DNA from: Gnomoniopsis sp. IMI 355080
Taxonomy: Eukaryota; Ascomycota; Sordariomycetes; Diaporthales; Gnomoniaceae
Reading direction: 5' to 3'
Length of the DNA stretch: 64,000 nucleotides
Assembly: GCA_027946555.1 (NCBI GenBank)
Contig: JAPEVC010000134.1
Span: forward strand, 36,859-100,858
Shown: positions 47,459 to 58,664 of the stretch, piece by piece
How the letters are laid out: the number at the start of each line of letters is the position of its first letter
How positions within the stretch are numbered: the first letter of the stretch is position 1
Notes under the pieces: generated by a model
The model's input: only the letters and a program-made list of their open reading frames with translations
The model's database searches: none
What the model was told of the DNA's origin: nothing
Translations under genes and position numbers: made by a program

Positions 47459-50400
47459 TCAGGCACCGCAATTGAGCAAGAAAGTACCGTACCATAATTT
47501 TCTGTTCCCTCCCCACGTGCCTTTTATTGTATTCATGTCAGCGCTCATGCTCCCTTTATAGAGCCAACCTCGATCCTCGTACAACTTGACAAACCAGATA
47601 ATCCCTTTAGGATCTACGAAGCCGTGGAGTTCAAACGAGCCCGTAGTATCGTCACCGGAGCTCGAGAAGTCGAGTTCTCTCGTTACCAAGCCAGTTTCAA
47701 GATCATTTGCTTCGTTTTGACCCCCAGCAGCTTCAATCTCGGAAAACCTGACTGTCCACGGATCTTGTCTCCCAGATTCCCATTCTAGATACTCATAATG
47801 TCCCTTCCATTGACCAGACAATGCTTTACGAACTTGTGACGGGGATGTACATCTGGTCGTCTGACCATCCGAGACAGGGGTCATTAGCAATGAGGGACGC
47901 CGGATGATATGGTTGACAAAGTGAACCATATATCTCTGGACAAACAACACTGCCCGGGAGCCTTGGAAAGCAGCAAGGTCAAGTGGAGTTGACCCGACAT
48001 CATCCTCGATGCTGATGGAGGCTCCATATTTGATCAGCAGCTCGCATATATGGTAATTGGTCTCATGGCCTGTCAGAGCAGCATAATGTAGAGCTGTGCG
48101 TCCATTCACATCCTTAGAATTGGGACGTACGCCAAGAGACAGCAGGTTTTCGACAACGCCCAAGTTTCCAGAGAAGGCCGCAATACGCAGTAACTCTGGA
48201 AAGAGTTCTGTGGGCTGAGTTCGAAGTTCTGCAGGCCAATCTAGCTGACATTGGCCTGATTCCGCGTGCTTCCGAGAAGCCAGCAATGAAAGACGCCTGT
48301 CGACGTCACTTCGTTGGTTCTTGTCGTCATTCGCAGTACCAAAGCACCCATGATCAATAAGAAGCTCCGCGATCGCTGGATCTGAGTTGCAGGCGGCCGA
48401 GTACAAAGTCTGCTGTGTGTGCTCATCGATTCCCACTATGCTGGCGCCAAGGTCGAGTAAGAGCTTTACAGCTGCCTCTGTACCCGCGTTAACGGCTGCA
48501 GACAGAGCAGTCACAGTGCCGTGAGTCCTCTGGTCAATATCCGCTCCAGCCTCTTGAAGGACCCGAATGATATCGCAGTTCCCAGTCACGGCAGAGACCG
48601 ACAGGGGAGTCATTCCGAGACCCTCATGGGCGACATTCGCATTTGCGAGGACGAGGGCACGCACGATCTCGACATAACCCTGGAAGCAAGCTTCTTGCAA
48701 AATGCTCCAGCCTTCTGAGTCAACTTGATTCACATCGCTGCGCCGGGTGTTGTCCTTGCATTGAAGCAGTGTTTGCACCACTTCGAGAGCTCCATATATC
48801 ACAGCATGATGAAGCAGAGTCCGTCCGGAGCAGAGCTGAGCTGAGATTGCGGCTGCCGGTAGGGTTTCAATGACATCGATAACGACGTCAATATGAGAGT
48901 GCAACATTGCCTTATCGAGAGCCGAGATATTTCTCTTGTCCTTGACGATGTCCAGTGGATCTCCGCGGTCCATGAGTAGTTTCAAGATGTCCCGGTGGCC
49001 GGCCTGACAAGCCAATCTCTTTGCTGCTGCTGTGCATTCGGCACCATGTTCCAAAAGAACCTCAACAATTTCAATAGCGCCTCGGCTGGCGGCATGATCC
49101 AGAGCCGTGAGACCTTCTTTGTCGCGCAAGCTGACATCAGCTTCGGCATCCAAGAGATCCCCGACGGTTCCCGGCGTGGACAACGCAGCAGCTGCTATTA
49201 GCGCCGTATGGAAGAGTCCTCCAGTTTGGTTTATTGGCGCATTGCGATTGAGAAGACGGGCGATCACCTCAGTATGGCCGCGAGCTGCAGCAGCCTGCAG
49301 AGGGCAGCCGAACCGGCCCCCAACGCAATTGACTTCCAGACCCTGGTCAGCTAGCCAGTCCACCACTTCTGTCAATCCGAGTAAAGACGCGTAGTATATG
49401 GGGTTCTCCAAGTGAATATACGTGGATAGCACTGGAAGATCCATTGACCCTTGCACCTCAGACGTATAGGCTGCTTCCTCTGTGAGGGTCTCATCTTCTG
49501 TGGAACTTGACCCGGTATCGGACTCGACGGAACTTTGGTGCTCACTTTCCTCATCGCTGACTGAGTCGCCGAATTCCCCCAAGAGAGGCGCTGTATTGGC
49601 TCGATCAGTCTCAACAAGCTTCCGCTCCAAGACAGGTGTCCACACTTTCCAGCTTGAGGTAGCGGGATCAAATGCTCTTTGCGTACTGACCATGATTCCT
49701 GGGCCCGGCCGTGGCTTTTTATGGAAGCTGTGGAAATACCAGGCCCATGAAGCATATGAAAGAAGAGGATATAATCGTGTCTCAGCAGGAATATCTTCAA
49801 AAACGTCCAGCGTAAGATAGCGAAGGCAGACCTGAGACAAGAACTCCTCCTCTGCTGACGAATCAGCAAGCCCAAACTTCCCAGCCCATGTCTCTTCTTT
49901 GTCTTCATGTGTTGCGAGTAAATACTCCTTGACAGAGAAATGGACGAAGTGGACAGTATGGCTGGCGATGGGCGAGCCATGCGATCTTGAACGCAAACGC
50001 AGGAGGGCACCACAGAACCCCAGTATTATGGAGTTTACGTAGTCTTCATCCACAAAATTGTCCTCCCACTCATCTGGTAGATCATCCCTTGGATACGTCT
50101 TGAGCTCGCTATCGGATACAACCAATGCTTCAGCAAGTACTTTGACCTGTAGCGGGCGAATTGCGAATAACACCCAACGCAGTATCATGATGGCCTGTGT
50201 CCGCTGCTTTTTTGGCAGACGCTCGATTTTTCCAAGATCGCGGGAATATGCCTCACCAATGCCTGACGGCATATCATGGACAGCAGCGTGCAGCTGCTTG
50301 GCATTTTGACCGGGATATATGTCTTTCTCGAGCAGCTGAATCCAGAGGAACATGCCTTCGCTGCGGTTCGTTGCCTCGGACGCGAGTTGTTGACGCAGTT

Positions 50401-52208
50401 CGATCGGCTTTTTAGGGAGTTTCTGGGCCATCACATGTGTCGAGAACGACTCTACATCGTCGTTTGTGTCCTTTGCGGTGATCGAATACTCCCACATGAT
50501 GACGTTGCCTTCAGTCACGTTCTCCTCACTCAAGCATTCTCGGATGTCGGAAACATCTCGACTCATAACCAGCACCCGAGCGTTAACTTTGTGAAGATTC
50601 AGAACCAAGCCGCGAAGGAAGTCGCTGCGTGAGTCTTCTTTGTGATAATGTGTGGCTGCGATTATGTTTGTGCACTCGTCAAAGCCATCCAGGACAAATG
50701 TACAGCCTGGAGTGGCTTGACAGGCCGCGATGAACAATTCCCACAGCTGCGAGAACGTGAGAGCCTCATCCTGTTTGAGCCGGCCGAAGAAGCTCTCCAT
50801 AATATCTATAATCCCATCATCACCCTCGAGAAGCTGCAACAGCCAGGATCGAAGGATGGCGTACGGATCTCGCGTACGTTCATTCTCGGCCACGCAGAAG
50901 AAATATGCCACGGGTCTGTGACAACTCTCCCTGAGGTGCTGAATTATCCAGGCTGACGTGATGGTCTTTCCGAATCCCGGAGGACCATGAATCCATAGAA
51001 GCTTCGATAGCTCCGTATCGTCTGCTGTCCATTCTCGGAATTCGTCCAATCTGAAAACCCAATCACATGTCCCTTTATGGTGATATCCGAGAGCGGCCTG
51101 GAATGTGTCTTGAGTATGGATGCCATTGATTTTCACTGAAAGCCGCGCACGGCGCTCAGAAATTTGAACTTTAGAGTCTTTAACGTGGTTCTCGATGATG
51201 CTGAGGAGATTTTTCACCATTGAGATCCCAAAGTCCTGGGCGACGATTGTGGCACGCTTATGGACCACGTCTTCGAGACCTTCAATCTTCAGCATGGGCT
51301 CTTCGATAAGTTCCTTCGCACTAGTGAAGGTGCTCTTGAAAACCCGTTCTATATGTGTCGTTATCAGCATGTTGGCCAAAACAGACGGATTGGATGAGCG
51401 TCCGAATGAATTAGTTATTGCGTGGGACATACTTAGTGTGCTTTGTCGGTAGTAGTGGTGAGTCTTTGCAAGGTATTGCAAAGCTGCGGCGTATAAATCG
51501 ACTAATGACGAAGAAAACAGCCTGGTGAGAGCAGACGTGCGGATCAAAAGCCGCGCCTCAAGCTCTGTGTACCAAGTGATGATCTTGGAGACATTCTCAA
51601 TGGACTCGAGCATCTTGCCGAAGGTTTGGCAATCATTGATAGTCATCTAGGTTCGGGTTCAATGCCAGGAATCAGCGCCTCATTTTCAAGAAGAAAAGAA
51701 ACAGGAAAGAAAGAGCCGTTGAGTGAAGGCATACCTGCATTAGCGATTTGATGATTGCCCAAGGGATTGCAGCCTGTACCACGTATTCGACCGCTGCGTC
51801 GCCAATTTTCTGAAATTTCTGGGCCCATTCACAAATCTTCCCAAGCACATCCCGGAGCAGAACTTTATCGCCTTTCTTATTGATGAACAGCACCCATTGC
51901 TTTCGCTCACAATCTGCTCTGCTGTTGTTGATCATGTTGATGATTGCATCAGGACTCACCGGACCGAAGTTATCTTGTTCGGTGAAATCTAGCCATTCCT
52001 GATGCTCTCTGTCAAGGGCTGCAAAGGCTTGTTGCCAGAGGTTCGATGTCTGCAACTGGATAGTATCAATCAAGTGCTCGCTTGCTATCGCTGAGGCTCC
52101 AGGCAATAAGCCGTCGCCGGGCTCGGTGTTTACCTGCGGTTCTGTAGTCTCGAAATCGCTGTCATCATCATCAACGCCTATATCGATGCATTCAGGTAAT
52201 CCACGCAT
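47459..52208 (-). CDS. NLR-like protein: helical N-terminus, NACHT NTPase, ankyrin repeats, beta-rich C-terminal domain
   Basis: Two exons, 52208-51735 and 51646-47459, giving 1553 residues. The N-terminal 330 residues are helical and match the domain preceding NACHT in fungal STAND proteins (KICEWAQKFQKIGDAAVEYV, then AAIPWAIIKSLMQ). The NACHT domain has Walker A WIHGPPGFGKTITS near residue 379 and Walker B CTFVLDGFDEC near 474, both intact. A winged-helix-like stretch follows (ILRWVLFAIRPLQVKVLAEAL), then about a dozen ankyrin repeats from roughly 900 to 1385 (for example GLTALDHAASRGAIEIVEVL and NGRTALHYAALTGHE). The last 120 residues form a separate beta-rich domain: GQWKGHYEYLEW, TTGSFELHGFVDPKG, IKGTWGGNRKLWYGTFLL. 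Such proteins act in heterokaryon incompatibility or recognition of other organisms. The SGT1 gene lies 0.9 kb upstream on the same strand. Confidence 0.88.
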
Positions 52209-53129
52209 AGTATCAGAAGCTGCAAGCAGAATGTAGCCGTGGCCAGGAAGACTCAAATTGGAGTGCAAATGCTGAACGGTCAATCATGGACGAACCTACA
52301 AGTCGACTCTCCATTCATAGCATATACTTATCAGTAAAGATTGGCACAGTGAGTGAGGCTGTGGGCGGGGAACCTGGCAAGGCTTGTAATGTGGTGGAAG
52401 GAGCCTACCCTAGAAAGCCTACACTATACCTGCATAGTACTAGGAAATTGGGCAGCAGTCAGAACCTAGAATACACAACATACAGACCAACCAATCAAAA
52501 TCATCATACCGACTTTTTCAGGCTCCAGCAATAGTGGTCAGGAAGAAAGGATGACTGCATACCGGAGTGGAGATAGCTTGAGACAGTCATGGCATGCCGC
52601 ATCATACATACCAGCCTCCATGACAAAATAGGCGATATCAGTAGATTACTATTTAAACGGCGGGATTTAAATGGCTGGAACAAGATATTCCTTACGATGA
52701 TATGAACCATCTCATGTGTGACGTGCTGGGAGGTGCCACAATGTTATCACTGCTGTACCAAGAAAACGCGTGGGACAACCACGGCATGTCCCGCCAAAAT
52801 GATGCGTTGCCCTGCAGTACTAGAATAAGCCTGTTCCTCGTGCAGATAAGAGAACCGGCCAGATGATCCATTGCGGAAATGAGCAATATGCTTTTCTTTA
52901 CTCCTCCTCTTCCGAACTCCAGGCTCTCGTAAAGGCAGAAATACCACTGACAACCAAAAGGCAGGTAGTTGGCAATATCGGCACTAGACCGTACCATTGC
53001 ATTTCCCTTAGCAGAATAATATCATGATGCCGAAGAATGCATCTCGCACACTTCGACGAGTTACTGTGGAATAATGAATTCGCCTTTTCCTGTAACAGTC
53101 ACCTACTCCATCCACATCATCTTGCGAAT
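52209..53129. other. Intergenic region, NLR promoter and SGT1 3' flank
   Basis: No gene. Short frames on both strands show no resemblance to known families. Confidence 0.5.
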
Positions 53130-54571
53130 TCAAGAGTTCCACTTTTTCGCCTCCACTCCCGAGGGTGGATTCGTTGGCACCGTCCGCTGACCGATGTCGT
53201 TCCAGTCGGTGCTCAAGGTCGTGCCGTTGCTCTCCTGAAAACTCTTCATCATGGCACGCTGCTGGTCAGGTGTGGCGCCTGCGTACAGCTTCTTGAAGAA
53301 GTCGTCGACGCCGCCGTCCTTGTCCTCATCCGCATCATCGCCGAGGTGCTCCCAGTCTTTGGGTCCGGTGCGCGAGGAGGTCGGGTATGCGGGTGCTTTG
53401 GCGGAGGCCTTGGAATTCTCATTGTTCACGGTGACAGGTGCGGATGGGGCCGGGGTGGCGGTGGCTGCGGGCAGAGTCGAGGGGTCGGGTTGGGAGAGCT
53501 CCTCCCGGCCGAAGTTGGGCCACTTGCCGGGCTGGGCTTTTGCAAGAGTGAGTTCGATCTTCATGGTGATGACGCGATAGGTTGACTTGGCGGGGTCGAT
53601 GGCGGCATGGGGAACAATGTAGGCGGTCGAGGGTTCGCGAGGGACGTTGGTGATGGTGATCTGTGGAGAGCTAGTCAGCAGATGAGCTGCATATAAGTGC
53701 ATCAAGATAGACATACCAAATTTGGCTGGATGTCAACCTGCACCTTCTCGACATCTTCCTTGCTACCAAATTTCATGAAAAGCGTCGCAGTGCATGAGCT
53801 GTCAGACTGGTAGAAAGCGTTGCGGAAGGGGCCGTTTGAAGGCTCCGACTTGACAGCAGGCGCCATGGCCGCTGCCTTGGCTTCCTCGATCTCTGGATCC
53901 AGCACCTTGGGCTTCTTCTCGACTTTGTCGTCCAGAGAAGGCTTGATGGGGGTCAACTTGGCGGTGACCTTGCGTGCAGGATCGTCGGCGGGGAGCGCCT
54001 CGAGGTAGCGGTTGATATTGGCTCGCCAGAACTGCTCGCGCTTCCACTCTTTGTCGTAGGGTTTTTTCTTAGAATCCGATGCACCCATGAGCGAGCTGAT
54101 CTGGGCAAACCTACTGCTATCATCGACCTGCTCGCCCTTTGCTGCACCATCGTCCTCGACCAGATCGTCCTTGGTGGTGTGATAAAAACCATTCGCGTCA
54201 ATCTTGTCTGTGGTGTGATCTGCAATCTTGATAGCAGTCCCCTTGGCCAGCTCCATCGCCCACACGGCGCACACATCGGCGTTTGCGTACTGCTTGAGGC
54301 GAAAATATACGACGGAGCGGCGGTGTTGCGCCTCTATCATCTGCCTTCGCGACTTGTCGTTGCCGCGCTCGACGGCAGTGCAGTAGGCGTATTCGGCGTC
54401 GCGGAGGGCCTTGAGAAAGTCACCCGACTCCATGTAGGCTTGGGAGCGCCAGAGGAGCCATTGGGGGGATTTGGATTGTGCGATGGCGGCTGAGAGGTGC
54501 GTAATGGCCTCGGCCCAGTTCTTGACTTGGATGGCGGCATTGCCCTTCTCCGCAAGGGTTGTGGCGGACAT
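53130..54571 (-). CDS. SGT1: SGT1 co-chaperone (TPR-CS-SGS)
   Basis: Two exons, 54571-53717 and 53660-53130, giving 461 residues. Sgt1 links HSP90 to SCF ubiquitin ligases and kinetochore assembly, and in plants and animals stabilises NLR proteins. The N-terminal TPR region is visible (AEKGNAAIQVKNWAEAITHL, WLLWRSQAYMESGDFLKALR, RRSVVYFRLKQYANADVC). The CS domain follows (CTATLFMKFGSKEDVEKVQV, ITITNVP, TYRVITMKIELTLAKA, GKWPNFGRE). The C-terminal SGS domain is canonical: YPTSSRTGPKDWEHL, GGVDDFFKKLYAGATPDQQR, AMMKSFQESNGTTLSTDW. The ATG at 54571 is the first in frame. It is a housekeeping gene by family, but its position next to an NLR-like gene is notable. Confidence 0.92.
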
Positions 54572-55464
54572 GTTGGCTGGTTGTGTTATGTTGATGAGCT
54601 CCAAGCGGTTGAATAGAATTCACAGAGCCCGAGAGAGGATAGTATGATGACGTTGATAGGAAGGTTCACAATGGGATTGAAGCAAAAAATACAACAATTT
54701 AAATTGGGCGCGAAGCTGCAGTTGGTGTTGGCTGCCTGTTTTGAGGGTTGGAGGGGTCGTTCTTAAGAGGGCAGCAACTTATCGATAAACAGATACCCCT
54801 GCTGTCCTGCATGGCATATCCCTACTATATATCCCTGCTCCTGTCGGCGGGCCGAACCATCTAGAAGCGATCAGTTCCTAGGTATAAACTGGGGTTGCGC
54901 CAGCTTTCATAGTCAGTCAGTACCATAGTACCTGATGTCAGTATGTTGTTGATGCTGGTCGTCGGACATTGCGACGAGGTCCTGGACCATGAGATTATTC
55001 AACAAATTATATGATCATGATTGATTAATTTGATCGGAGGCCACGTGCTCGAAAATACTACGACGGAACCCCGAACTTCCTCGTTGCCATGCTCGGCGCA
55101 GCGATGCTACTATATATGCTAGCGCAAACAAGGAACGGAGCTACAAGTGTTCATAGTCTAATAATCATGTGACAGTTTCATGTATTTGCGGAACTGTAGG
55201 ATGTTTTGTTGCTTGGAGTTTGCGACGAATATGGTCGTAATGCAGTTATCTCCTAATGATGTTGGCCTGGCGATTCTTCCAACAGAAAGCCCAGTAAAGC
55301 TACGCAACTGCCAGCCTTGCCGTCCAGGATCATATTTGGACCAGAACAATTCCACGATTGAATTTACGACATGGAGGAGCCTATGGCTAGATGTCTCGCA
55401 TCTCACTGATCCGAAGCAAACGTGATAGTCATTAAATACAGGAAAGAACAAAAGACAATCTTCT
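54572..55464. other. Intergenic region
   Basis: Presumed SGT1 promoter and 3' flank of the Cys-rich gene. No further feature supported. Confidence 0.5.
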
Positions 55465-55977
55465 TTACAAAGCCCCAGCCAGTACACCCGTCAACAACAG
55501 CGCACTGATAACCCCACCACTCATCGTCAATCTCACCGCCCTCGACGCACCCGAAGCCGCAGTCTCACTGCTCGTACTCCCACTTCCACTCGTCTTAGTT
55601 CCCGCGCTGGCGCTCGCAACAACACTGGCGCCGCTCGCCAGACTCCCACTCCCCGTCCCTGTAGCAGTAGCATTCGCAGTCCCGTTACAAAACGCATCGC
55701 TGTACCCGATGCCCTGCGAGTACATGCAGTTGAGAAGATCATCGACGGTCTGGTCCTGCGCAAGGCAATACAGCCCGCAGTCGTCAGCGTAGGAGACCAC
55801 GTCAGCAGACTTGCAGCAGTCTGACATGACGTCTGTGTGATTGCCGCCAAAGGCGACGGCGCAGGCTGCATCCGACACGGGGATGTCGTAGAGCGTGGCA
55901 CCGCATTGGGCGATGGTGGCGGTAGCCGATGCGGAGGCCGAGGATGAAGTGCTGGTCGGAGCGACGGTGGAAGTCAT
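55465..55977 (-). CDS. Small Cys-rich protein with GPI-like tail
   Basis: Single exon, 170 residues from the ATG at 55977. After a Ser/Thr/Ala-rich start, a compact Cys-rich core follows: CGATLYDIPVSDAACAV, MSDCCKSADVVSYADDCG, LYCLAQDQTVDDLLNCMY, FCNG. Seven or more cysteines are spaced as in a conserved but uncharacterised Pezizomycotina family. A Ser/Gly/Ala-rich stalk leads to a hydrophobic C-terminus (GGVISALLLTGVLAGAL) that looks like a GPI-anchor signal. The N-terminus lacks a clear hydrophobic signal peptide, which conflicts with a GPI route; the frame is open for 60 codons upstream but without an ATG, so a spliced upstream exon is possible. Confidence 0.65.
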   Translation of the reverse strand: MTSTVAPTSTSSSASASATATIAQCGATLYDIPVSDAACAVAFGGNHTDVMSDCCKSADVVSYADDCGLYCLAQDQTVDDLLNCMYSQGIGYSDAFCNGTANATATGTGSGSLASGASVVASASAGTKTSGSGSTSSETAASGASRAVRLTMSGGVISALLLTGVLAGAL

Positions 55978-56898
55978 TTTGGTTGTGATGAAAGGACGGT
56001 GGGCTGGTGAGACTTTCTTGTATTGTTCGTTGATTTTGGTTGCAACTCTTTTTCTTCTCCCGAGGAGGCTAAGGTGGTTGTGTCTTCTTCGCTGGAGATG
56101 GAAGCGGCAATTATATAGTTGCTGGCTGTTAATGTCGAATGTATTATGTTGAAGCAAGAGGGTTCAGAAGGGTGAAAAAGTTGTCGAGGCCATCATGAGA
56201 TTCCGTGATCTCATATATCGATGTGGCCCAGCCCCTGATGGGAAAGCTGCAGTCCGGCCAAGTTTTTGGTTTCCAGCCCACCGGTTGGTCCGGCCACCAC
56301 TAATATGCAGCAACCCAGCGTATAACTAATACGAAGCAACAGCATAATACTGCATCCCTGGAGTACCACTCCACTCCACCAATCCTGTCAGCGCTGCATG
56401 GTCCGAGCAACATTATTTAGTAACCTCGTATTTGATTTCGTGGCAATGATCAATGCTTTGCTGGGAGCTGTATTGAGAACCGAAGTGTATCAGGTTTCAG
56501 GCCCTTAGCACTACTATATTAATACGGAATCATCTAGGTCTTCCAGCCCGAATCCGAGGCTGAACTCTACCGACCTACCTAGAGCCTTCTATTAGAGAAT
56601 TGAACGCTTGATGTCGTATCATGTACCTACAAAGGCTGGCTGACTTAATACGGGCGCGGTGGTATTGGCTCTTTTCTAAAGACTTTCCCTCCCAACCAGT
56701 CCGCAATGTCTCCAAGACTCCCAACTCCGTGAACCAGAATGTCCCAAAATGGCTTGTGAATGTGCATCCAATGCAGAGAGAACTGGCCTCCAAAGACTTG
56801 TAAAGACGATCCTTCCTGCCCGTTTGAAGTTTTCGCATGCCTTCATCATCGTCTCGTCGTTCATTTCAGTTGGATGCTCGTGGATAAGACGGCTTGCA
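55978..56898. other. Intergenic region
   Basis: Between the Cys-rich gene start and the 3' end of the Pth11-like gene. A CCGACCTACCTAG motif lies near 56571. No gene is supported. Confidence 0.45.
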
Positions 56899-58664
56899 CT
56901 AATTCGCCCGCATAACGACTTGTCGCAGTCCTTGTATCTCTCCGGCCTCTTCCGGGCTATCGAGCGTCTCGCTCCTCCATATCGTCCTTCCATTTTGCAA
57001 ATGACCGCGCAACGTCGTAACGCCGTAGTCATGTCCAGTATTCCTGGGCTCGCTCTCGTGATTCTCCGCCTGCGCACCCACGAGCAAACCCGGAGAGACA
57101 GGTGAAATGTCGCCTCCATCGCTGTCGAACGTTTCCTTGGCCTCCTGCCGCACGGCGACGACACCCAGTGGAGTGCTAAAATTGCGCAACCCCGTCTTCC
57201 TCACCACGCTTTCGCCGCCTGTCGAACTCTGGGTTGTCAGCGTCGTATTTCGACTCGGTAGAGCCTTGCTTTTCGTCGCGAACATCGTGGACTCCGGTAC
57301 ATTGTGCCCAGCCTCAAGGTCATCGAGTCCGATGTCGCTTCTCTCGAAGGCGGCGTCCATTCCGCTGGCGGCCCGACTCCTTTTCGGTTTCTGGTTGTTC
57401 TCCTCGAGCTTGCTTGCGCCTCCCGGGGCACGGCCATAGCGGCCCCAAAAGCCGCGGCTGCGGCTGCGCTGCGTGGACTCGAAGCCCTTGAAGCGCATCT
57501 GGCGAAGAAGGGGCCTGATAGTGACTAGGGAGGCGGCGATGATGGCGACGCCGGGTTCGACCAGCGTCCATACCATGGGATTTGTACCGGCGTCTGTAAT
57601 GGGAGGGTTGGGTTAGTGAGTCGCACAGAACAGTGTCTGATAGGTAGGGACGCAAGGAAGTGCAGGTGAGACATGTGTGTCTGAGACAAGGAGGACAGTC
57701 AGGAGTCCATGAGTGGGTTTCTTACAAAGGATGTCATCTGTGTCTGTTAGATCGACTAAGAACTTCACTCTGATAAGCGTGGCGATGGATGCACTATTTC
57801 GAGCGAAAGTCAGTAAGGTGGTCACTGATGACCGCAGTTATGACCCAGTCGACGGCGGCTACAATAAACTTACAATATTCCCAGACTCAACACTATAGAG
57901 ACAGTGATCTTTGCATGTTTTGTCATCGTCGCCTTCCAGAGCATCGGAATAGGAAGCAGCGCGAAAAGCCAATCGCTCAGTATGCTCAAGACGGAAAGAG
58001 CATAAGCAACGTTGACTACCTGCGTTGTTGACGCGCACGTGTGATTGGGAATCGTGTAGTCCCATTGTGCGGCTACCGGATTGCACTGGAAAATATCCCA
58101 TAAGAATAGCGCGCTGGACATGCTCGCGATGATGCCCATGCTGCCCCAGATCGTCCACCTGTAGCGCCGCTGAACTGCCAAGCGTAGCAGGAACACGCCT
58201 ATACTGAGCTTGATGAACATCATGTTGGAAATGTACGTAGCGGTCGCCAGAGCCTGCCACTGGTAGATTGGTGTGGTGTTAGTGCTGAGATAGAAGTCCA
58301 GTCAAGGGTGCCAAGATGAGCCATACCTTTAATGCGAGTATTTCTTCCCATGTAGGCAAAACCGCGTTGTGATGACCAAGACCTACGGTGAGCCCAGCCG
58401 CGATGAAAGCACACGAGACGGTGAAGTTCGCCTAAGGCAGGTCAGTCCCAATAGATTCATCATGAGATATCTTTTATGCTTGTGAGAAGAGCATACCTGT
58501 GCTACCAGCATGAGCCAGTCGTCAGTTTGAAAGTTTTTCGTCAAACAAACCCGAACGTATGCGCGAAGAGCGACCGAAATCCACGTGAGGACTTGGAAAA
58601 TGATCAACGTAATGAGCAGGTCGCCGCCATTGTACTCGTTCGCATTAGTAGTGTCACCGGCCAT
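56899..58664 (-). CDS. Pth11-like seven-helix receptor (fungal rhodopsin domain)
   Basis: Five exons: 58664-58497, 58431-58327, 58259-57874, 57793-57726, 57593-56899, giving 473 residues. Seven hydrophobic helices are visible, including LLITLIIFQVLTWISVALRA, FTVSCAFIAAGLTVGLG, ATYISNMMFIKLSIGVFLLR, WGSMGIIASMSSALFLWDIF, VAYALSVLSILSDWLFALL and LVEPGVAIIAASLVTIRPLL. The sequences FQCNPVAAQWD and SDWLFALLPIPMLW are signatures of the fungal rhodopsin-domain family related to Pth11. About 200 cytosolic residues follow, basic and Ser/Thr-rich, suitable for phosphorylation. It is likely a plasma-membrane sensor; Pth11 members respond to surface and host cues. No CFEM domain is present. Confidence 0.88.
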
